A stretch of DNA of 8,344 nt from an uncultured Eggerthellaceae bacterium (GTDB taxonomy: Bacteria > Actinomycetota > Coriobacteriia > Coriobacteriales > Eggerthellaceae), in assembly GCA_947632575.1 (NCBI GenBank), contig CANRPV010000062.1, positions 1 to 8,344 on the forward strand. The letters run 5' to 3'. Shown in pieces: positions 1 to 5,327 of this stretch. The notes beneath the pieces are model-generated. The model worked only from the letters and a program-made list of their open reading frames with translations, searched no databases and was not told where the DNA came from. Position 1 is the first letter of the stretch. Each line of letters begins with the position of its first letter. The position numbers and the translations under genes were made by a program.

Positions 1-288
1 CACCGCATGGGCGGTGATCTCGTTTTTGACTACCGACGCGCCGAGCATGGATCCCACCAGGCGGCGGGCGCTTCCGGTGGTGCCGGCGCCGACGATGCGA
101 ACCTCGCTCGGGTCGATCTGCGCTTCCAGCTCGCGCACGACGTTTTTCGAAGCCTGCGTGGGGTTGCCTTCGGTCCAAAGGTAGGACCTGGCGATGATCT
201 CACGGTTCTCGTCGATGATGACGCCTTTGGTGGAAATGGATCCGATGTCGATGCCAAGGTATGCCTGATTCATTGCACGTTGACTCAT
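1..288 (-). CDS. Acyl-CoA dehydratase activase, BadF/BadG/BcrA/BcrD ATPase family (3' part missing)
   Basis: Minus-strand gene that runs off the left edge; the first 96 codons are present and open. Residues 10-19 read YLGIDIGSIS, followed by TKGVIIDENREII. This is the first phosphate-binding loop of the ASKHA (actin/hexokinase-like) ATPase fold. GAGTTGSAR and KNEITAHA further on match the second phosphate motif and the start of the metal/nucleotide segment of 2-hydroxyacyl-CoA dehydratase activators (HgdC, FldI, BcrA/D type). Known family members are Fe-S ATPases that use ATP to push an electron into a dehydratase or reductase. The cluster-binding cysteines lie beyond the window. The ATG at 286-288 is supported by GAGGAGAT, which overlaps the stop codon of the upstream 401-aa gene. 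Only 4 nt separate that stop from this ATG, so translation is probably coupled. It is the third gene of a minus-strand operon. The family is secure; the exact substrate pathway is unknown. Confidence 0.93.
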   Translation of the reverse strand, partial: MSQRAMNQAYLGIDIGSISTKGVIIDENREIIARSYLWTEGNPTQASKNVVRELEAQIDPSEVRIVGAGTTGSARRLVGSMLGASVVKNEITAHAV

Positions 289-292
289 AACG

Positions 293-1498
293 CTATCTCC
301 TCGAGAGTTTCTGCTTCTTCGCTTGTTTCATGACGAGCATGTCGTAGAAGGCCTCAAGACGGGTGTCGAGGCCGGTATCGCTGGTTTGGGAATCGTAGGT
401 CAGGTAGAGCACGGGGATCTCGTAGTCGGCGCTGATCTTTTGCAACAGCGGCTCGCAATCGATTTCCGGGGTGCAACCTGCGGATTTGGCGTGGATGAGG
501 CCATCGAAGCCTTCATTGGCGTACTGATTGGCCGCCGCGATGGTAAGCGTCGAGGTGGGTCCCATGTTGTAGGTGAGGTAAGGAGCCGCCGAAAGCCGTA
601 GGTTGGCTTCGTTGCGGGAGCGGATGATCACGTTTGTGAGGTTGAGCATCCGGTGCACCTCGATGCCCATGGCCACCAGCTTCTCGTCGAGGTTGAGGTT
701 GCTGCGGCCGTCGATGGCGGTAAACATCTCGCCGACGATGCCGATCCGAATGGGGTAGGCGGGCTTGTGGTTTGGAATGGCTCTCATCTCGGCCATGGAA
801 TCCCGGAAGATCTGGTTGATGTCGTGGTCGGTCTGGGCGGTGTTCATGGCGTCCATAAAATTGGCCCACGCCTTAGCAAAGGAGCCGGGCACATCCTCAA
901 AACCGGCGTTAGCCAGGTAGTAGTCGCGGGCTGTGTCCAGACGGTTGACCATGTTGGCCGTGGAGAGCAGCTGGCGAATGCCATAGGGGATATTAATGTC
1001 CGGATTGACCACCTTAAGGGTCTCCTTGGCAAAGCCGAAATAGCCCTGTTCGATACCCTGGGAGAAGTTGAGCAGCGTGAAATCGTAGCCCAAATCTCGC
1101 AGGATCGACTCCTGGAGCTCCCCGTAATAACCCAGGCGACACGGACCCCCGAACTGGATCAGGATGTCGGCTCCAGCCTCAAGCGCGTCGATGAAGTCGC
1201 CAAGAATATGCTTGAAGGGCGTGCAGACGTAATCCGAAGAATTTTGTACGCCGACTTCCTCGGAGTGCTTGGTGGCCTCGGGCAGCGGCAAAAAGTCCGT
1301 GTCGAGCACCTGCTCCACGAAATAGCGAAACGCGGGTTCGTAGTAGGCGTAGCGGAAGAAGGTGACCTTGAGACGCTTGTGGCGATCGCGCTTGGGCTTC
1401 TTCTGCTTCTTGGGAAGAAGGCGCGGCTCGTGCTGTACGTCCTGCTCGAAGGCTATGGCGGAGCGAGCAGGATCGACGCCTGGCAAGTGACTAGCCAT
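293..1498 (-). CDS. Activase-related protein resembling the C-terminal half of large DUF2229/HGD-D activase proteins (401 aa)
   Basis: The protein resembles the C-terminal section of the long CoA-dehydratase activase-related proteins of clostridia. It has a short lysine/arginine-rich N-terminal stretch (residues 29-44), then a conserved core. The core includes YVCTPFKHILGDF with Cys92, GGPCRLGYYGELQ with Cys120, GCTPEIDC with Cys342 and Cys348, and a closing DTGLDTRLEAF segment near residues 375-384. Similar cysteines in the related 2-hydroxyacyl-CoA dehydratase (HGD-D) fold hold an Fe-S cluster, so a cluster is likely but not proven. The ATG at 1496-1498 is preceded by a strong AAAGGAGG. The start overlaps the end of the 342-aa gene by 8 nt, and the downstream activase follows after 4 nt, so the three are one operon. 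The C-terminus is very basic (KQAKKQKLSRR). Role by context: partner or scaffold of the activase. The biochemical activity of this subfamily is not known to me. Confidence 0.85.
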   Translation of the reverse strand: MASHLPGVDPARSAIAFEQDVQHEPRLLPKKQKKPKRDRHKRLKVTFFRYAYYEPAFRYFVEQVLDTDFLPLPEATKHSEEVGVQNSSDYVCTPFKHILGDFIDALEAGADILIQFGGPCRLGYYGELQESILRDLGYDFTLLNFSQGIEQGYFGFAKETLKVVNPDINIPYGIRQLLSTANMVNRLDTARDYYLANAGFEDVPGSFAKAWANFMDAMNTAQTDHDINQIFRDSMAEMRAIPNHKPAYPIRIGIVGEMFTAIDGRSNLNLDEKLVAMGIEVHRMLNLTNVIIRSRNEANLRLSAAPYLTYNMGPTSTLTIAAANQYANEGFDGLIHAKSAGCTPEIDCEPLLQKISADYEIPVLYLTYDSQTSDTGLDTRLEAFYDMLVMKQAKKQKLSRR

Positions 1499-2519
1499 GA
1501 ACGTAGCCTCCTTTTTGCTGGAATTTCAGGATGTCCACGAAGCTCTCCACGCGGGTTTGGATGCCCGCCGTGCCGCTTTGAGCGTCGATCATCAGGTTCA
1601 AGATGGGGATGCCTTGGATGACGCGCATGATGGCGTCGTCGGTCATCGAATCAGGGCCGCAGGGAAACGCGCTGACCAGCACGATTCCGTTGACTTTCTC
1701 CTTGAGCTGCAGGATGGCGCCGATGAGCTCGCGGTTGATCACCCAGGGAAGCGTCGAGGAGAAGTCGAAGCTTTGTTTGTAGGCTTGCTTGTGATTGATC
1801 TCGTCGGCGTAGAGGATGGTCACGCCCATGGAAAGCAGGGCGTCGATCACGTCTCCGCAGATGTAGCGATCGTGAGTGATATAGGGATGGGCGACCAACA
1901 GGATGCTTAAAGGTTGCTCGGACTGACCGCTTTTGTCTTTGGCGACCAACTTGACAAGGTTATTGTGAAGCTTAAGCGTCTGCTCCAGATGAGCCGTCGC
2001 CTCTTTTTCGGCTTCCTGCTGAGCGCGGATAGCGATCTTATAGACCCGATCGGCCTCTTTGGGACTTGCCCCTAACGAAAGGGCGAGGCCGCTTAAGGCT
2101 TTCTGGCGCTCTTTGGCATCGCCCAGATGGGCGAATTCGCAGGAGAGCACCACCGTATGATTCTCTTGAAGTGCTTCGCGAAACGTGCTTCTTACCAGGT
2201 CAGGCAAGGATTGGAACTTCGTGCAGAAGCCTTGACGCGCATCGCCTGAGGCATAGCAGGGGACAAAGATCGCATCGCAGCGATCGAGCAGCCAGTCCAC
2301 GTGACCCATATAGGTTTTCGAGGCGAGGCAGCACTCATCCACAGAAAGGGCGGTGCCGCGATCAACCAGGGCCTTATCGGTCTCGGGACTGATGATGACC
2401 TCGCGTCCCAGCGCCTCGAAGAAGGCCTTCCACATAGGTCCATAGCGGTAGTAGAGCAAAGCGCGAGGGATGCCCACGCATCTCACGTCCGCAAATTCTG
2501 CTTGGGTATGAAATACCAC
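1491..2519 (-). CDS. DUF2229-type CoA-dehydratase activase-related protein (342 aa)
   Basis: First gene of the minus-strand operon. The N-terminal VGIPRALLYYRYGPMWKAFF (residues 15-34), followed by SPETDKALVDRG and DECCLASKTYMGHVDWL (Cys63, Cys64), is the typical DUF2229 opening. Later motifs are FVPCYA (Cys88), LSCEFAHLG (Cys127), AHPYITHDRYIC (Cys221), AFPCGPDS (Cys287) and AGIQTRVESF (319-327). These are spaced as in the HGD-D-like part of the family and could ligate an Fe-S cluster. The start is GTG at 2517-2519, chosen because AGGAG lies 6-7 nt upstream; no in-frame ATG precedes it. The protein has no signal peptide or membrane segment, so it is cytoplasmic. It overlaps the 401-aa gene by 8 nt. 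In many Firmicutes the equivalents of this protein, the 401-aa protein and the activase are fused in one chain; here they are split, with the DUF2229 gene first. The family assignment is firm and the precise function is unknown. Confidence 0.88.
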   Translation of the reverse strand: MVFHTQAEFADVRCVGIPRALLYYRYGPMWKAFFEALGREVIISPETDKALVDRGTALSVDECCLASKTYMGHVDWLLDRCDAIFVPCYASGDARQGFCTKFQSLPDLVRSTFREALQENHTVVLSCEFAHLGDAKERQKALSGLALSLGASPKEADRVYKIAIRAQQEAEKEATAHLEQTLKLHNNLVKLVAKDKSGQSEQPLSILLVAHPYITHDRYICGDVIDALLSMGVTILYADEINHKQAYKQSFDFSSTLPWVINRELIGAILQLKEKVNGIVLVSAFPCGPDSMTDDAIMRVIQGIPILNLMIDAQSGTAGIQTRVESFVDILKFQQKGGYVHG

Positions 2520-2541
2520 CGATCACTCCTGAACTATATCG

Positions 2542-2609
2542 AGATCAAATTGCAATCGGATTGAATTTCAATCTGGTTAAGCTTCAATCTGATTGCGTCG
2601 ATCTAGTTG
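2542..2609 (-). repeat. Four to five tandem ~11-bp palindromic units upstream of the activase operon
   Basis: Read on the minus strand, the units are CAACTAGATCG (2599-2609), CAATCAGATTG (2585-2595), TAACCAGATTG (2569-2579), CAATCCGATTG (2553-2563) and a degenerate CAATTTGATCT (2542-2552). The consensus is YAAYCAGATTG. Two units are perfect inverted repeats, CAATC and GATTG around one base. Start-to-start distances are 14, 16, 16 and 11 bp. The last unit ends about 22 bp before the GTG start of the 342-aa gene. This arrangement is what one expects of multiple operator half-sites for a transcription regulator, inferred to control the operon. No regulator gene is in view. Confidence 0.7.
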
Positions 2610-2685
2610 AACTGCATCTTGGATTCACAAAGCACCCATGGTAGCAGGGCAACAAGGCAATTATGTTAACAGATTAAACATTTTC

Positions 2686-2793
2686 CTTGTGCTGGCTCTT
2701 GTGACAACGCTTGTGCCAACCCTTGCGCTAACTCTTGCGTTGGCTCTTGTGACCACTCGTGCGTTGATTCTTGTGCCAACCCTCGCGTCGACA
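2686..2793. repeat. 12-bp minisatellite, nine imperfect units, spanning the end of the membrane protein gene
   Basis: Plus-strand units begin CTTGTG or CTTGCG at 2686, 2698, 2710, 2722, 2734, 2746, 2758 (CGTGCG), 2770 and 2782 (CTCGCG). Each is exactly 12 bp, so no unit shifts the frame. On the minus strand they encode basic tetrapeptides (HKNQ, RTSG, HKSQ, RKS). The TAG stop of the membrane protein gene lies in the unit at 2722-2733. The array continues for three more units (2686-2721) past the stop. Because of the 12-bp period several frames are open across it, which produces spurious long ORFs on both strands. Confidence 0.85.
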
Positions 2794-3312
2794 CTGGGCA
2801 AAGAGGAAGGCGGCCGTTGCGGCCATGACAACCAGACCCAGACCGTCAAAGAGAATAAAGCGGTCCATACTGGCTGCGAGTTGGGCATGACCTGCGGGAA
2901 GACCCACGCGCAAAAGGCTTTCGCCAACAAGCCCAATGATTTGCTGGACGAGGATGATGACTCCGAGGGCTTGATGTTGCTTGGGACGATAGATGAAAAG
3001 CGGGTAGGTAGCATTCCACATAAGAAAGGCGATGCCGAGCCCTTGGATGGCGATCTGCCCCGGTAGGCCGGAAAGCTCATAGGCGCCCATAAAACCCGTC
3101 GGGTCGATGATGAAACTCAGGGCGCACTGACAATTGAGGATAAAGACCACAAGAAATGCGAGCCGTACCGCCCAAGAGGCGATGTCTCTTTTGGCGTTCA
3201 CACTCGTGATGCCCGAGCCTTTGGTGTCCGCACCCTTGGCGTCAGCACTCGTGGTATCCGCACCCTTAGTGGTCGCGTTCGTGCTGGGCTGTTCTGTTTC
3301 TTGCCACTCCAT
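2728..3312 (-). CDS. Four-helix membrane protein of unknown function with repeat-encoded N- and C-terminal tails
   Basis: A 194-aa protein if started at ATG 3310-3312. A TTG at 3343-3345 would add 11 residues but has no ribosome binding site either. Layout: a hydrophilic N-terminus with xKGAD/xTSAD pentapeptide repeats (about residues 15-41), then four predicted membrane helices at about 46-69, 86-108, 115-135 and 150-172, and a basic tail of HKNQ/QRTS/GHKS/QRKS tetrapeptides. Conserved-looking loop motifs are NCQCALSF, AFLMWNATYPLFIY and VGESLLRVG. I recall similar uncharacterised membrane proteins in Coriobacteriia but can name no function. The gene stands alone between the activase operon and the mIHF gene, with a terminator upstream. 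Its stop lies within a 12-bp repeat; read-through would add 17 residues (RKGWHKRCHKSQHKENV) before a TAA at 2674-2676. The reading frame is well supported by the membrane pattern. Confidence 0.78.
   Translation of the reverse strand: MEWQETEQPSTNATTKGADTTSADAKGADTKGSGITSVNAKRDIASWAVRLAFLVVFILNCQCALSFIIDPTGFMGAYELSGLPGQIAIQGLGIAFLMWNATYPLFIYRPKQHQALGVIILVQQIIGLVGESLLRVGLPAGHAQLAASMDRFILFDGLGLVVMAATAAFLFAQCRREGWHKNQRTSGHKSQRKS
3196..3270 (-). repeat. 15-bp repeat tract encoding pentapeptides in the membrane protein
   Basis: Five in-frame 15-bp units at 3256-3270, 3241-3255, 3226-3240, 3211-3225 and 3196-3210 encode TKGAD, TTSAD, AKGAD, TKGSG and ITSVN. Units alternate between KG and TS types, so the underlying period may be 30 bp. 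The tract forms a flexible, mostly polar N-terminal tail before the first membrane helix. Confidence 0.7.
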
Positions 3313-3318
3313 GAGCCC

Positions 3319-3345
3319 AGTATAGAACAGCGTTTTGTCCTGCAA
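3319..3345 (-). promoter_or_regulatory. Candidate promoter for the membrane protein gene, possibly giving a leaderless mRNA
   Basis: On the minus strand TTGCAG (3340-3345) and TATACT (3319-3324) are separated by 15 bp. The -10 box ends 6 nt before the ATG at 3312, so transcription would start at or next to the A of the start codon. No Shine-Dalgarno sequence lies before that ATG, which is consistent with a leaderless transcript. The spacing is shorter than the ideal 17 bp, so this is tentative. Confidence 0.4.
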
Positions 3346-3430
3346 CGACTGTCTGGGCAGTTGTTCACGAGGCGTTAGGCAACTATGGCGTTAAAGGTTT
3401 CAAGCAACTGGGTGACCGGCTTGAAGGCAT

Positions 3431-3460
3431 AAAAAAGCACCCGCCGGAGCAGGTGCTTTT
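3431..3460 (-). terminator. Intrinsic terminator of the mIHF gene
   Basis: The minus strand reads GCACCTGC, loop TCCG, GCGGGTGC, then six T. This is an 8-bp stem with one G-T wobble, extended by an A-T flank. It lies 20 bp past the mIHF stop codon and separates that gene from the membrane protein gene. A run of four T on the plus side could give weak termination in the other direction too. Confidence 0.88.
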
Positions 3461-3480
3461 GCATATGATCTCAAAGTGGA

Positions 3481-3789
3481 TTAAGAGAGAGCCTTGGTTA
3501 AATTCTTCATTTGATTTGAGCCCAGACCCTGGAGACGACGGTCAGCAGGAATTCCAAGCTCTTCCATAAGACGCTCGGTCTTTACTTTGCCATAGCCGGG
3601 GATGGCGCTGATGAAGGACTTAACCTTCATACGGCCGATAATGGGATCATCGACCTTCTTCAAAACGGAAGCGGGAGTGATTTTCCCAGCGGAAAGTTTC
3701 TTGGTAATTTCCGAGCGTTCGGCGCGTACGACGCGAGCTTTTTCAAGAGCGGCAGCGCGCTGCTCGGGAGTCATAGAAGGTGCAGGCAT
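3481..3789 (-). CDS. mihF: Actinobacterial-type integration host factor (mIHF), DNA-binding nucleoid protein
   Basis: A 102-aa protein, close to the usual ~105 aa of mycobacterial mIHF. The N-terminal helix MTPEQRAAALEKARVVRAER is characteristic. It is followed by MKVKSFISAIPGYGKVKTE (residues 54-72), the helix-two-turn-helix DNA-binding core, and GIPADRRLQGLGSNQMKNL (79-97), the second DNA-contacting part with paired arginines. Family knowledge: a small nucleoid-associated protein that binds and bends DNA, acts in chromosome organisation and as a cofactor of phage integration, and is unrelated in sequence to the HU/IHF of proteobacteria. The ATG at 3787-3789 is preceded by purine-rich AGAGAG, a weak ribosome binding site. 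The gene is monocistronic, with a terminator just downstream. It is good evidence that the host is an actinobacterium. Confidence 0.93.
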   Translation of the reverse strand: MPAPSMTPEQRAAALEKARVVRAERSEITKKLSAGKITPASVLKKVDDPIIGRMKVKSFISAIPGYGKVKTERLMEELGIPADRRLQGLGSNQMKNLTKALS

Positions 3790-3912
3790 AATCTCTCTTT
3801 TCTCTTTGACAACACTTAAAGCGCAGGTAGATGACTTAGAGTTACCACCAAGTCGCGCGCTCCATAGTAACCGAATTTTGGCAATCTACGAGAAATTTTT
3901 TCGAAGAAAAAA

Positions 3913-3928
3913 GGTTAAATATTGAACC
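3913..3928. promoter_or_regulatory. Near-perfect 16-bp palindrome upstream of mIHF
   Basis: GGTTAAATATTGAACC equals its reverse complement at 14 of 16 positions. It lies 124 bp upstream of the mIHF start codon, directly next to the A/T-tract inverted repeat at 3896-3912. It could be an operator for either divergent gene; no binding protein can be named. Confidence 0.4.
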
Positions 3929-3989
3929 ATTAATGACGGAATAAGTCAGAGTTCGCCGTAAGAGCGCCATTTTGAACTTTTGAAATCGC

Positions 3990-3995
3990 TATAAT
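3990..3995 (+). promoter_or_regulatory. Consensus -10 box TATAAT for the dehydrogenase gene
   Basis: The plus strand has a perfect TATAAT, and transcription would begin near 4002, giving a leader of roughly 105 nt. There is no good -35 at 17 bp; TTGAAC at 3972-3977 is only 12 bp away. The promoter may therefore be weak or activator dependent. Confidence 0.5.
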
Positions 3996-4044
3996 CTTTC
4001 TCAACGGAATATTGCTTTTCTTCTCGAAAAATGCGGTGAGCGGT

Positions 4045-4066
4045 AGTTAACTTCCTAAAGTTAACT
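4045..4066. promoter_or_regulatory. Perfect 9-bp-arm inverted repeat in the dehydrogenase leader, candidate operator
   Basis: The arms AGTTAACTT and AAGTTAACT flank the 4-bp centre CCTA. The element lies 42 bp before the GTG start and downstream of the candidate -10 box, a position suited to a repressor. It could also form an RNA hairpin, but there is no U-tract, so it is not a terminator. Confidence 0.55.
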
Positions 4067-4108
4067 CAAGATCATAGCCGAAAATCGTTTGTGAAAGGGT
4101 GGATTATC

Positions 4109-5101
4109 GTGCCGTTAATTAAGGTCTATGACGGATTCGTCAACAACCCTGGAGACATAAGTTGGGATCCTATTAAAGCGTGCGGGGACTTCGTTCTTTA
4201 CCAGAGAACCAGCCGCGAGCAGTTTCTTGAGCGCATCAACGACGTGCAGATCGCCGTCACCAATAAGCAGATTTGGGATGAGGAGGCTTTTAGCAAGGCT
4301 CCTCATTTGGAGATGATCGCGCTCACTTCCACCGGCTTTAACGTGGTGGATTTGGATGCCGCCACGAAGCATAAGGTCGTGGTGAGCAACGTGCCGGCTT
4401 ATTCCACGCCTGATGTGGCTCAGCACACTTTCGCCCTCATGCTTGAGATGACCAACCATGTGGGGGATGAGAGTGTCAAGGTCATGGCAGGCGACTGGAT
4501 CAAGAGCCAGGACTTTTGCTACTGGACCCATCCGCTGATCGAGCTCGCCGACAAAACGCTCGGTGTAGTGGGGATGGGCTCCATCGGTCGCGCGGTCACG
4601 AAGATCGCCCGCGCCTTCGGCATGAACGTGATTTTCTACAACCGCACTCCGCGGCCGGAGCTTGAGGGTGATGGTGTGCGCGAGATGAGCTTAGATGAGC
4701 TCTGGGCGCAGTCCGACTTCATCACCTTGCATGTGGCTGAGGCTCCGGATACCGATAAGATCGTCAACGCTGAGAGTATCGCCAAGATGAAAGACGGCGT
4801 GTATTTGATCAACGCGGCGCGCGGCGGCTTGGTTGATGAGGCGGCGCTGCGGGATGCGCTCGTCAGCGGCAAGGTGGCGGGCGCCGCGGTGGACGTCTTG
4901 CGGCATGAGCCGATGAGTCCTGATTGTCCGCTTCTGGACGCACCACATATGATTATCACGCCCCATATCGCTTGGGCCACGCGGGAGGCGCGTACGCGTC
5001 TGTTTAAGGTGATCGCCGAGAACATTCAGGGCTTTTTGGCGGGCAAACCTCAAAACGTGGTGAACCCGGCTGTGCTTGCGGTGCTCAAGGAGAATGCTTA
5101 G
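4109..5101 (+). CDS. D-2-hydroxyacid dehydrogenase (hydroxypyruvate/glycerate dehydrogenase-like)
   Basis: A 330-aa protein, normal for the family. It reversibly reduces a 2-oxo acid (for example hydroxypyruvate, glyoxylate or a branched 2-oxo acid) to the D-2-hydroxy acid with NAD(P)H in the cytoplasm. The N-terminal substrate domain has the loop STGFNVVDLDAA. The Rossmann motif is VVGMGSIG (GxGxxG at 155-160). The signature INAARGGLVDEAAL holds Arg238; Glu267 in RHEPM and His286 in TPHIAWAT complete the catalytic set, so it should be active. The TPHIAWATREAR ending is typical of the HprA/glycerate dehydrogenase branch. The end of the second strand reads FYNRT (N178-R179-T180) without the acidic residue usual for NAD, which suggests NADPH use. 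The start is GTG 4109, chosen because AAGGGTGG lies 6 nt upstream; GTG 4091 has none. It is probably transcribed alone under the palindrome at 4045-4066. The substrate is not certain. Confidence 0.9.
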   Translation: MPLIKVYDGFVNNPGDISWDPIKACGDFVLYQRTSREQFLERINDVQIAVTNKQIWDEEAFSKAPHLEMIALTSTGFNVVDLDAATKHKVVVSNVPAYSTPDVAQHTFALMLEMTNHVGDESVKVMAGDWIKSQDFCYWTHPLIELADKTLGVVGMGSIGRAVTKIARAFGMNVIFYNRTPRPELEGDGVREMSLDELWAQSDFITLHVAEAPDTDKIVNAESIAKMKDGVYLINAARGGLVDEAALRDALVSGKVAGAAVDVLRHEPMSPDCPLLDAPHMIITPHIAWATREARTRLFKVIAENIQGFLAGKPQNVVNPAVLAVLKENA

Positions 5102-5228
5102 CTCAACAAGCGGCGTTTAAGGGTGATGCTGAGCCCAGCAAGCCGTGTTGGATGCTCTCAACCCGCGTAAATAAAGCTTAAGAGGGTTAATATTTGTTTA
5201 AAGAGAGGCTCTTCCTCGGCTTTTTGCC

Positions 5229-5255
5229 TTGCGGCTCCGCGAATCTAGGTATAAT
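5229..5255 (+). promoter_or_regulatory. Candidate promoter of the amino acid transporter operon
   Basis: A perfect TATAAT at 5250-5255, with TTGCGG at 5229-5234 as a possible -35 at a short 15-bp spacing. Transcription would begin near 5262, giving a leader of about 65 nt. The stretch between the dehydrogenase stop and this promoter (5102-5228) is AT-rich towards its end; I found no convincing intrinsic terminator in it. Confidence 0.5.
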
Positions 5256-5327
5256 GAACGAGTTCTGCGCAAATTGCTTGCGTAGCATGCGGAATAAGCT
5301 GGTTCTTTTTTGCAGAAAGAGGTATGC

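Larger units (their letters stand above)
3790..4108. other. AT-rich divergent intergenic region between mIHF and the dehydrogenase
   Basis: 319 bp with no convincing gene. It must hold the promoters of both flanking genes. It contains an A/T-tract inverted repeat TTTTTTC/GAAAAAA (3896-3912), two palindromes (3913-3928 and 4045-4066) and a consensus plus-strand -10 box (3990-3995). I could not identify a convincing mIHF promoter on the minus strand. No riboswitch fold was recognised. Confidence 0.6.

Noticed and set aside
653..1621. 322-codon plus-strand open frame
   Set aside because: It lies opposite two well-supported activase-related genes, has no recognisable motif, and crosses their junction. 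It is a shadow of GC-rich codon use.
2533..2538. TATAGT as a -10 box for the activase operon (minus strand)
   Set aside because: Transcription would begin inside the AGGAG ribosome binding site and remove it, and no -35 lies at a suitable distance.
2542..2793. CRISPR-like array
   Set aside because: The repeats are only 11-12 bp, degenerate, and without unique spacers of regular length; no cas genes are near.
2638..3066. Plus-strand open frame with LALTLALALV-like hydrophobic repeats resembling a signal or membrane segment
   Set aside because: The pattern comes from the 12-bp tandem repeat, which leaves several frames open. The opposite-strand frame encodes a coherent four-helix protein.
3385..3432. 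15-codon plus-strand frame (MALKVSSNWVTGLKA) just before the terminator hairpin, as a leader peptide
   Set aside because: The ribosome binding site is poor, there is no regulated gene downstream on that strand, and the hairpin is explained as the mIHF terminator.
5187..5230. Intrinsic terminator after the dehydrogenase (GAGGCTCTTCCTC followed by a T-run)
   Set aside because: The best stem is only 4-5 bp and does not sit directly before the T-run.
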